Source of the DNA: a virus
Virus record (IMG/VR): IMGVR_UViG_3300031510_000024
Location: 1 to 31,057 of that record
Length of the DNA stretch: 31,057 nucleotides
Reading direction: 5' to 3' (one strand)
Shown one piece after another: positions 17,114 to 28,100 of this stretch (the first letter of the stretch is position 1; each line of letters begins with the position of its first letter). The position numbers and the translations under genes were made by a program. The notes beneath the pieces are model-generated. The model worked only from the letters and a program-made list of their open reading frames with translations. It was not told the DNA's origin and searched no databases.

Positions 17114-17922
17114 GTTTTTTAGTAGCAGGAGCCTTAGTTGTTAGTGCCGGTATAGGTATAGCTAAAGCTGTATCATCTAATAAGAAAGAAAAGGAAGCTA
17201 ACCGTAAGGCTGAGAAAGCTAGAGCGGAAATGGACAAAAGGAAGGATGCCTTCGAAGGGTTAGATACTAGTAACCCATTCTTAAATATGGAGAATACCGC
17301 TGAGGACCTAACGATCAACCAGAAAGGCATGGAGCTTCAAAACCAGCAAAACCAACAATCACAAGCTAATATACTGGGTGGGTTGAAACAACAAGCAGGT
17401 GGTTCAGGTGTTGCAGCATTAGCTCAGCAGATGGCTAACTCAGGTCAATTAGCTTCTCAGAAATCAGCAGCAATGATCGGAGATCAAGAAGCGGCTAACC
17501 AGAAGTTAAAAGTAGCAGAGGCTAGCAAGATTCAAGGTAAGGAGAGAGAGGGTGAGATGAAGTCTAGAGAAATGGAGAGGAACAAGCAATCAACATTGTT
17601 AGGTATGTCTCAAGGTGAGGTACAAGGCTTCACTGAGCAAGCGGCTGGATATGAGGCGGCTAAGTGGGATGGTATATCCCAAGTAGGTGATGCGGCTGGG
17701 GCAGCAGCTTCAGATAGACGTATGAAGAAGAATATAGTTAGTATAGGTAGATCAGATAGTGGTTTAACCATTTATAGCTTCGAGTATAAAGATACAATCT
17801 ATGGTGAGGGAACTTACCAGGGAGTTATGTCAGATGAAGTACCAAAAGAAGCTGTAGTTAAAATGGGTGGCTACGATGCCGTTGATTATAGTATGTTGGA
17901 CGTAGAATTTAAAAGAATATAA
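17110..17922 (+). CDS. Internal virion/ejection-type protein with C-terminal S74 self-cleaving chaperone domain
   Basis: This 270-residue protein opens with a hydrophobic stretch (residues 2-21, FLVAGALVVSAGIGIAKAV), followed by a Lys/Glu-rich helix and a Gln/Ala-rich middle (about 75-150). That resembles T7 gp14-like internal proteins, which insert into the outer membrane at ejection. The last 70 residues fit the Peptidase_S74 intramolecular chaperone: SDRRMKKNI at 201-209, then GLTIYSFEYK, YGEGTYQGVM and VDYSMLDVEF. Ser201 and Lys206 have the spacing of the Ser-Lys pair in self-cleaving tail-spike chaperones, so cleavage before Ser201 would leave a 200-residue mature chain. S74 domains normally end trimeric fibres; here one ends a small Gln/Ala-rich helical protein. 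It overlaps the cupin gene by four bases and is one base ahead of the 403-residue gene. Ejection function is inferred from order and the N-terminus; the S74 call is stronger. Confidence 0.68.
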   Translation: MSFLVAGALVVSAGIGIAKAVSSNKKEKEANRKAEKARAEMDKRKDAFEGLDTSNPFLNMENTAEDLTINQKGMELQNQQNQQSQANILGGLKQQAGGSGVAALAQQMANSGQLASQKSAAMIGDQEAANQKLKVAEASKIQGKEREGEMKSREMERNKQSTLLGMSQGEVQGFTEQAAGYEAAKWDGISQVGDAAGAAASDRRMKKNIVSIGRSDSGLTIYSFEYKDTIYGEGTYQGVMSDEVPKEAVVKMGGYDAVDYSMLDVEFKRI

Positions 17923-17923
17923 A

Positions 17924-19135
17924 ATGGGTGCAGATGCAACGTTAGTTCAAGGAGCGTATAACGCAAACAAGTATGCCAAGTCAGGTGTTGACGCAGCGTT
18001 TAGACGTTTCGGTGATTCCCTGAACGATGGTATTGGAAAGTTAAAAAGTAAGAAAGATTCTGATGCTGCAGAAGCTGAAGCTGAAGAACCTACTGTTAGC
18101 GAGAAAGAGAAAGCTAAGGAGGAAAGTAAGAAAGCTTCTCTAGATGTTATCGATGAGAATGCTGCCAAGGTAGAGAATGAACCTGGGTTGAACCACCCTG
18201 GTGATCAAAAGTTAATCAGGGACCAAGCAGAGTCTTGGCGTTCGGAATACGTTAATGCTACACCTGCTCAAAGGAAAGCTCTGATGAGTGACTTAGATGC
18301 TACAGCTAAAACTGCTGGTGAATTTGTTAATCTCAAGAGTGAGTTTGCAGCAGACTGGAATACTAGAAATATAGCTGGTGGTAAGTCGGGTGAAGGTTTA
18401 TCAGCTAGCATTAGTACCGCTGACGAAGAGTTCATTGGTAAACTGATGGATCCAGCTAACTCCGATCTTGTGGAGAACAGAACTACAGATGAGGAGGGAA
18501 AGGTAACAGTTGAATATGGTATCATAGGTAAGGATGGTAACTTCATGTCCTCTACCCAAGCTCAGACATATTTAGATGGGCTGAGAGTGGATCATACTAG
18601 TTTGAACAAGATTAAGGATTACCGTGATGCGGCTAAGTCTACTGTGGATACGGCTGATGAAAACACCCCCTTCGATAGAGATAGTGTAGGTAGAGACATA
18701 AACGAAGTTGTACGTAACGGGAATATAAGATCACTAATGTACGACAACCAGTTTGGTAATACATCATTCATGGAAGATCTACAGGAAGGGACTTTGGCTA
18801 ATCCGCTAACTTACACTCAGCTAGGCATGGACGAATACACGGCTAAGAAGTACGACAACAACAACGATGGTAAACTAAACGGGGGTGATAACTTAAGTAA
18901 AGCTGACATGGATGGTATACTAGATTATTTCGCTAACTCTGACGATACATTAAAGCTAAGAGAAGGTATGGTAAAAGATTACTATACCGCACACGTAGAG
19001 AACCAATGGAATAAAGCATATAAAGCTAAACATGGTAAACCCTTCGGGCAACCTGTAGTAGCTGAGAATAAAATAACACCTGGAGGTGTAGTGAATAAAG
19101 TTGATGGTAAACAAGTGTGGACACCAGAAGCGTAA
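17924..19135 (+). CDS. Probable internal virion protein with EF-hand-like loop
   Basis: This 403-residue protein is not recognised by family. It starts with a short Gly/Ala-containing region, followed by a strongly charged low-complexity stretch (about 40-75, with AEAEAEEPTVSEKEKAKEES) and mostly helical sequence. Residues 311-322 (DNNNDGKLNGGD) form a canonical 12-residue EF-hand calcium loop, with acidic or amide side chains at positions 1, 3, 5, 9 and 12 and Gly at position 6. A helix (SKADMDGILDYF) follows. It lies between the gp14-like gene and the 3162-residue giant, the place where T7 has gp15, so a role in the ejection channel is plausible. The spacing from the previous stop is one base. 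No enzymatic motif is visible. A scaffold for packing the giant protein into the capsid is another possibility. Confidence 0.58.
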   Translation: MGADATLVQGAYNANKYAKSGVDAAFRRFGDSLNDGIGKLKSKKDSDAAEAEAEEPTVSEKEKAKEESKKASLDVIDENAAKVENEPGLNHPGDQKLIRDQAESWRSEYVNATPAQRKALMSDLDATAKTAGEFVNLKSEFAADWNTRNIAGGKSGEGLSASISTADEEFIGKLMDPANSDLVENRTTDEEGKVTVEYGIIGKDGNFMSSTQAQTYLDGLRVDHTSLNKIKDYRDAAKSTVDTADENTPFDRDSVGRDINEVVRNGNIRSLMYDNQFGNTSFMEDLQEGTLANPLTYTQLGMDEYTAKKYDNNNDGKLNGGDNLSKADMDGILDYFANSDDTLKLREGMVKDYYTAHVENQWNKAYKAKHGKPFGQPVVAENKITPGGVVNKVDGKQVWTPEA

Positions 19136-19176
19136 TAACCATATAGTAATAATAACGGGTAACTAACGAAACAGTA

Positions 19177-22100
19177 ATGGTAGAATACTTATTAGACGGA
19201 GAGTCTTTATGGACCTCAATTGAGAATGAAGAAGCTTTCAAGGAAGCTAACCCAGAGGCAACATTAGCCCCTGCTAAAGAAGAAGTTAAAACCCCCGCTA
19301 AGGAGGTAAAGATGGATGGCGATGCAAAGAGTGTGGATGCGGAGTCGAAAACAACAGACACTACTCCAGGGAGTACGGATTCAGATTCGGAACCTACTTC
19401 CTTGGCTTCAGGAAAGCATGATTGGCTTAACTACAACACTAGACAAGGTGTTAGTAATAAGCCTTTCTTTGATTCTAAGGAAGAGGTTGCTGTAGTCCAG
19501 TTAAAGGAGAAGTATCCTGGATTTAAGTTTGAAGAGAGTAACAGTATGAGCTTAGGCTTCAATGTTGTTACTATAACTGGACCTAATGGAGCTAAGAAAG
19601 AGATTGAGTTTAACGTGGGTGGTAGTCAGATGAAGCCTGAGATAGTTGAGAGTCACTATGAGCAAGCTTATAATGACTTAACTAGTTTCATAGACACTAA
19701 CTCTACGAGTGAGACTGATGCAGCTCATATCAAGGCTAGTAAAGCAAGGATTGAAGAATACAAGAAGTACAATGAGAACATGAAGTACACTCCTGAGCAA
19801 GAGATTGCAGCGCAGGAAGAGTATAGTAGTGAGGATTTGTTTAAGGAATACGAGGAAGAGGTTACTGCCTATCATGGCAGCGGAATGGATGGTAAGTATG
19901 CACCTAAAATGCCATCGACCACTAAGACGATTAAACCATACGAAGAAGAGTTAGAACAAGCTAAAGCTGCTTTAATAAGAAGTGGTAACGAAGAGCCTAG
20001 TTTAGAGGAAGTAGAAGCTAGAGCTAGAAAGATATTAGTCAATAATGATCTGGATTCTATAATAAAATCTAATACAGAGAACTTACTCGAGACTATGGAA
20101 GGTGTACAGACCGGTTATGACGCTATCAGTCCGCTTAGAGCACTTAACTTATCATCTAACCCTATACCTAGACAGAAGTTAGCTTTAGCAGCTAAGGAGT
20201 TTGAGGTTGAATACAATGCCAAGCTGGACATGTTAGAGGTGGGTATGTATGAACTAAGAGAGAATGGTGAAGCTGAGAGCTTAACATCAACTGTCGCTAA
20301 GTTTGAGGACGAAGACTATGAGTTTGATATTATAGAAGGGGAGGAAGTTGTTAAGTTAAACAATGGAAAGATTGTACCCGCTAGAATAGTCAATGAACAT
20401 ATTAAAGCTGCAGAAGCTTTTAATGATAGGATAGAGAAGGTTAAAACTATACAAGGAGATGTAGTAGCTAACTCACACAACATAGAATCAACTAACGCAC
20501 AGTTAGATTTACTAAGCAGGAGTTACAACAGTTGGGAAGAAAGGATTGTAGAAACTGGTGTTGGCTTAGCTGAGATGGGGGCTGCAACTCTATATGGTTT
20601 AAGTAGGTTTTCTGGTGGACAAGACGATATGGCTAATGAAGCTTTCGCTAGCTTTAGAGGTCATGCACAGTCAGTGCGAGACTCTTATGCTAAAGACGTA
20701 GAGTTCCACGATGCCTTCAGTTCTATAAGTAACTTTGGTACCTTTGCTGGTCAAGAGTTATCTAATCAAATACCTGTGTTTGTCGCGTTGGCAACACCAG
20801 GAGGGATGGGGGTTATTGGAGCTCAATCCTTTGGTAATAGGTACGGTGATATGTACAACGAAGAACAAGGACCTAACCCTAAGAAGACCTCTCAAATGGA
20901 GAAGTGGTTTAGTAGTGCTGGGTTCGCAGCAACAGAAGTGTTGTTCGAGAGCTTAACTACCTTACCATTAATGCGTAATGCTAAGAAGGCATTTTTAAAT
21001 AATCCAGGAGCTAATCAATTGTTTGGTGATGGAATAAAATCTTATTTCAAGAACAATGCCGCTAGGTCATTAGTGTTCGAACCTCTAAGTGAAGGTGTAT
21101 CAGAAGGCTTAACATCGTTAAGTCAAAACCTAATAAGCGGAGCACCACTGACCCAAGGGTTAGATCACGCTGTGTTTTCTGGTTTAATGTTCGGTACTAC
21201 ACTTAGTACAACACCGTTCATGAAGGGGTTATACGTATCTAGCTTTTCTGACTTTGAAACCAAGCAGGTTGTTAGAGGTAGGATCAGTGAGATGCAAGAG
21301 CTTGATAAGTTCAACAACAGGATACAGAGAGGCTTAGATAAGAGAGGTAAATCTGGTCTGGGTGATGCTCAAGATATTAAAGATAATCAAGCTAAGATAC
21401 AGGAGCTACAAAAAGCTAATGAAGTTGATTACGCTGAGATAGAAGCTAAGGTTAAAACACTGACACCTAAAGCTGCTAAGTCTTTTTTCGAAGCTCAAAG
21501 TAGGTTGGAAAGTTTAAGATTAGAAGCTGCTAGAATAATAGGTATTGAGGCGATGCCTGAGAATATCAAAGAGACTAAGTTAGCTAATATAAAAGCCGAG
21601 TTTGACGCTACGCAACAATCTATAGACAGCTTCAAGGCTAGCGATACCTTCAATAATAATTGGACTCTATTTCAAGGTAACAAGAAAAACAAGAGTGAAA
21701 TTGATAGGATAAACAAGTTAGCTGTAGCTCAGGTTAAATCCCAAGGCGGCGATACTAGTAGTAGTAACGTAAGTGAAGTAGCTAGGGTTATATACAATAA
21801 AGAAGCTATAAACAAAGATATAAACAAGAAGAAATCTAATAACAAACTAAATAACTCCTTAACTTCTCACGAGACAGTGGGGGAAACTGTTGACTACCTA
21901 ACGAAAGATGCTGAAGCTAAGATCAAAGCTTTAGATACTAAAGAAGCTGATGGTGCTAACAAGAGAGCCATAGATAAGATAAACACCGAACTAAAAGAAG
22001 CTGTTGAAGCTGTCGAGAACGGTGCTCATGGATTTATGCATGTGAATTCCAAGGGTCAAAAAACAGCCGTTGTCAATGTAGATAACATGGCTAAAGCTGA

Positions 22101-25100
22101 TAGGTTGGAGACTCGTACACATGAACTACAACACGTTTTATTCACTGATGCAATAGGGTATGACTCTAAGGCATACAAAGGTTTATCGGATCAGATACTA
22201 TCCTGGACAAAAGAGAATAACTCAGATGTGTTTAAAAGGATACTAGCAAACGCTGAACGTAGGTCTGATGGTAACTTAAAAGAAGAGGAAGTTGTAGCAG
22301 TATTCTTTGAGGAGGTTGCAGCTGGTAATATAAACCTAAATAAGAAAAGGAACTCCACGTTCGCTGGAATGTTAGGTCATTTGATTGGTGTAGGAACTAA
22401 GAAATCTATAGACGTAGATATGGATCTTGCCGGGGAGACTGACGCTATAAAGTTCCTAGTGAACTTAGCTGGGAGAGTCAAGAATGGTAGTCTAACCCTT
22501 GCTGACTTAAAGAAAGTTAAGAGTAACAAGATAATAAAGGAAGCTAAAAAATCTAACAGTAAGGACAGTAAGGCTGCTACTACATTCTCTAATGAGAACA
22601 CTGACACCGCTAACTCCATAAAGATCAAGAAGTTATACGAGCCAATACTAACATTGCAAGAGAAGGCAAATCCTACAGAGGCTGATCTAAAAATGATCGA
22701 TAGAATGAAGGCTGATATATCTGGTCAGATAGCAATGGAGTATAGAGGAATGGCTGAGAAGATTTTCAGTAGAACCTTAGCTAACGCTATCACAGAGGAT
22801 ATTAGACAGGACTTATTGTCTAATAAGGAGGATATTATTGCTGGGATATTATACGATCCTGGGACAGAGACAGCTAAAGCTAGGACAGTACTTGGTTTGG
22901 TAATGGACTTCGACCCCAACAAGCACGCTCATAAGAACGTAGCTGCATACATCAACCAATTCCTACCTGAGAGATCTAAAGAGATCTTTGCTAAGAGAGG
23001 TATTGAAGAGACTTCTACTAAGTCTATGACTGATGAGAAGGTTGCGATGGAAGCTGAGAATGTTGTAGACAATGATGTAGATTCTAGAGATGATAGTAAA
23101 CCTAAGAGAAAAGGTATATTATTATCTGATCGTTTTGATGTTAGAGATAAAATGGATGCAGCAGCTAAGGACTTTGTTACGGCAAACAATCTAGCTGGTA
23201 AATCTTATAAAGAAACACCTAGCATAGCTACAGACGTTGTAGGTGAATTAATGGGTATCAGCCCAGCTAAGATACTTAACAATGCTAACTTAACTAAAGG
23301 TGAATTAGCATCAGCTCAAATGTTCATAGCTAAACACCCCGAGTTACTTATAGCAGCTCTACCCGAGGGATCAAACTCTGAAGGTAAGGCTACTGGTGTT
23401 CAGAAAGTTCTACTAGAAGGTTTGTATAATAAGAAATCTATTAGAGCTAAGACTGGAGCTGGCTTGAATGTACAGGTTAAGAAACCTAACATTAAGAGAT
23501 CTGACTTCATAGAAAGATTTGGTATTGTAGATGGTAAGAGATCTAGAGATGATAGAAACACTTCATCTAGAGTGTTAGCTCTAGCTAAGCAATTGGATAG
23601 AACTATATCCAACCAATCTATTAGAGAGCAATTAATCGAGCAAGGTGAAGGTAAAGGCTTGGTGCACGCATTAGCTGATGGTAAATCCCCGGTTATGTTC
23701 AGTAGAGATGGCGACGTTACTAACCACGTAGACCCTAAGCTAGCGATAGGTGTTAGTGTATCTAATAAAGATATATTCTTAAATAGATTCGATCAAGTAC
23801 TAGAAGGTATACCTAACGGGTTTGATCCAACGGATTTAAAAGCTACTAGAGCAAGGCTTAAAGAAGTATACAAAGGTACTAGAATAACTACTCAAGAAAT
23901 CAATGCCATAGCTAAGAACATTAAGAAGTACACTGATAGGTATTCTGATGTTAAGACTAAAACCTCTCACACTAAAATTGGGGATGTAGGTCAAGAAGCT
24001 TACATGAGAGCGTTCCTACTTCAAGCAGTTGAGGAAGATGTGGCTGATAGATCTTTGATTCAATTGTTTGGTAGGTTACTACCTAATGGTTTCACTAACA
24101 CTACTAACTTGTATACTAAAGATAGGATTGTTAGAAACAGAGAGACATTTATATCTTTTGTTAGGCATGCAAAGAATGAGCTGGGCTGGAGTGATAAGAA
24201 GATACTTAGATTAATATACACTCAGTACAAGGGGATGTATACTGGTGCAGGTAAGATTGGAGATGGTTCTCTCATAAAAGATGCTGATGGAAACATCATT
24301 GAGGATCCAAATTGGAATGATACTAAACCAGGGAAGTTCGATGGTAATAAGTGGAAGAGAAACGAAGATGGTAGCTTAAAGCTGGACAAGGCCGGTAAAC
24401 CTGTAACGCAAGACTTTAGAGGTCAAGTGTTCGGTCATGCTAACGATTTGATTGATGAGTTATCTAACATCGAAGGTTTTGCAGACATTAAAGGTAAGAC
24501 CTGGAATGAAATTGCTAAGAGTAGAGGTTTTGACAAGAACACTTTTGCTGAGAAATCTAAAGCAGCAATGATGGACTTAGATTATAAGGGTCGATTAGCT
24601 CAAGCTGTTGAAGCTAGGGAAGCTGTTCAAGGTTTATCTGAATTCTATTTATCTAGAATTAAAGATGGTACTGTTGATCACGGGGATTTACTAATGCTGG
24701 GTAAAATGCTTGGCTCTGGTATGTCTTCACCTATGAAGAGAGCTGCAAACGTAGCGTGGATCGGAGTTGGTGTAGAAAGCATCCCGTTAGATAAGTTAGG
24801 TCAAGAAACTGAGTATGAACACATGATACCAACTAACAAGATGATGTTGGAGATGTTCAAGCATTTAGTTAACGACGGTGTATTACCTGAGGGATTCTGG
24901 AATAACTACGAAGTAGCTATCATACCTAAGGTAATGGATAAGGGTTTAATCCAGAACGGACTTAGAGACTTCTTACCAATGTCATTACAAGTGGAAGACC
25001 ATATCGGTAGTCCAAAGTTTGAAGCGTGGAGAAGATATTATAACAAACAAACCCTAGGTGGTAAAGGTCAAGTAGCTATTAAAAGCATCGACCCCGCTAA

Positions 25101-28100
25101 GAAAGGTTTAGTAATTGGAGAGGATTTTGTTAAGGCTAGCAATATGTTAGTGGCGCAGGATAAGTCTCACGAAGCTCAACAGATACTAGGTAAAGTAGTA
25201 GTAAATTACTCTAAAGAAGTTAAAGGTGCTAGCATCTGGGACTTCGATGATACTTTAGCTCGAACTAAGTCAGGTGTTAGGTATAAGCTACCTAACCCGA
25301 GTGGTAAACCCCAACCAGGTAGAAAAGTAATCTTCATGGCTGGTGGAGCAGGTTCAGGTAAGTCTGGAGTGTTAAAGCAGTTAGGGCTTGAAGGTCAAGG
25401 GTTTAAGACAGTGAACCAGGATATATCATTAGAATGGTTGAAGAAGAATGCTGGGTTACCAACTGATATGAGGGATTTAACACCTGAGCAATTAAGCGAA
25501 GTTAATAAGTTAGCTGGTGAAGCTAGACGTATTGCTAAACGTAAGCAAGGTAAGTTCAAGGGTAATGGCGATGGTGTTGTTATTGATGGCACTGGCGGTT
25601 CTTTGAATGTAATGAAGAAGAAGGTTCAGGAGTTTAAAGATGCTGGGTATGATGTTCAGATGGTATTCGTTGAGACATCTTTAGATGTAGCACAAGATAG
25701 AAATGCTAATAGAAAAGAGAGATCATTAGGTAGTATCATAGTAGCACAGAACCACAAGGCGGTTCAAGGCAATAAGGAAGGTTTCAAAGAGTTATTCGGT
25801 AACAACTTTGCTGAAGTTAATACAGACAAGCTAGCTCAAGGTGAAGCTATGCCTAGTGCATTTGCTGATAAGGTTAATAAGTTTACTAGTGGTTATATTA
25901 ACGCTAGGCTAGATGCAGGACAATTCGCTCACGTTGGAGCTGACCTACTAGCACAAGGTGCTACGTTTGACTTCTCTGAATTCAGTCTAGTTAAAGACGG
26001 ATCACAAGGACCATTATTCCAGGAAGCTCTATCAAGAGCTAAGAAGTATGGAACTAAAGATCAGTTTGTATTAACAGCTAGACCTATGGCTGCTGCACCA
26101 CACATACAGCAGTTCTTAAAGGAACAAGGTCTAGATATACCAATTGAGAATATAACTGGATTAGAGAGCTCCTCTGCTGATTCTAAGGCATTGTGGATTG
26201 CTGAGAAGATTGGAGAGGGTTACAATGATATATACTTTGCTGACGATCACTTAGCTAATGTTAATGCTGTAAGCAAGATGCTATCTCAGTATGATGTTAA
26301 AGGTAAAGTTGTACAAGCTAAAGTGTTATTTAGTAAAGATGCTGAAGGACATTTCAACGAGATACTTGAGAGAGTAACAGGAGTTAAAGAGTACAAAGAG
26401 TTCTCTGGAGCTGCAGCAAGGCTTAGAGGCTCTAACAAGGGTAGGAACAAGTTCTTTGTTCCGCCATCAGCCGAGGATTTCAAAGGTTTAATATATTCAT
26501 TCCTTGGTAAAGGTAAGGATGGTGATGCTGATATGGCTTGGTTCAAAAAGCATTTATTAGATCCTTTCTCTAGAGGTATTAAAGCATTGAATGCTACTAA
26601 GCAGTTAATGTCCAATGAGTATAAAGCTTTACGTAAACAATTCCCTAGTGTAGTTAAAGGTCTGAACAAAAAGGTTGGAGACACTGACTTTACTTTAGAC
26701 GCCGCGATTAGAGTTTACCTATGGGATGCTAGTGGTTTTGAAGTACCTGGTTTGTCTAACACAGACAAGGCTGCACTACTTAATCACATGGCTAACGATC
26801 CAGAAGCTAGAGCTTTTGCTGATGTGTTAGGTAAGATCTCTAGAAGGAAAGATGGTTACATCAAACCAGGAGAGTATTGGGTTGTCGAGACTATTGCTGC
26901 TGATCTACACAACGTAGTAACTAAAGTTAACAGAGCTGAGTTCTTAGCTGAATGGAATGAGAATGTAGGACTAGTATTCTCTGAGAAAAACCTCAACAAG
27001 ATTGAAGCTGTATATGGTACAGTATTTAGAGAGGCTTTAGAGAATATCTTATTTAGAATGCGCACTGGCTCTAACAGAGCTACAGGACAAGATAAGTTAG
27101 TATCTAAGTTCACTGATTGGATCAACGGTTCTGTTGGTGCTGTAATGTTCTTTAACACTAGGTCAGCAGTGCTACAAACATTATCAGTGGTTAACTTCAT
27201 TGATTGGAAGGATAACAACCTATTCAAAGCAGCAGGTGCATTCGCTAATCAGAAACAATACTGGACTGATTTTGGTACACTATTTAATTCTGATATGTTA
27301 AAGCAGCGTAGAGCTGGTATGGAGATCGATGTCTCAATCTCAGAGCTAACCGAAGCTGTTAACGGCGCTAATGATAAAGCTAAAGCTGCTCTTAGATATT
27401 TACTACAGATTGGTTTCACACCAACACAGGTAGCAGATAGTTTTGCTATTGCTGCAGGTGGTTCTACTTTCTACAGAAACAAAGTTAAGAAGTACGTTAA
27501 AGAAGGGATGAGTAAGGAAGATGCTGAATCAAAGGCATTCAATGACTTCCAGGAGATAGCAGAGGAAACTCAGCAGTCATCTCGTCCAGATATGATCTCT
27601 CAGCAACAATCAGGAGTACTAGGTAGAATCATACTAGCTTGGCAGAACACACCGATGCAGTATACAAGGTTAACTAAGAAGGCTATATCTGATCTTGCAA
27701 ATGGTAGGGGAGATTGGAGATCTCACGTTTCTAGAATACTTTACTATGGCTTAATACAGAACGTTATATTTGGTTCACTGCAAAGTGGTTTAGCCTTTAT
27801 GATGTTCAGTGGAGAAGACGAAGAAGAGGAGAAACAGAAGAAGGAATTGAGAGTAGCTAACGGAGCTTTAGATACTATACTTAGAGGTACAGGTATCTAC
27901 GGAGCTATGGCAGCGACTCTTAAGAATACAATCATGAAGTACTATGAACAGAAAGAGAAGGGTTACGGTAGACAAGATTTAAGTGCTATTGGTTTAGAGC
28001 TTATTAGTTTATCACCACCTATATCTAGTAAGATCAGAAAGATTGTTAGTGCTGCTAAGACTTACCTATACAACGAAGATGTGATAGATAAGATGAGTGC

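Noticed and set aside
25240-25263. DFDDTL considered as the DFDGD-type catalytic motif of a crAss-like RNA polymerase
   Set aside because: The downstream LTARP, Lys and FADDH segments complete a HAD phosphatase, and the RNA polymerase motif needs DFDxDGD, which is not present.
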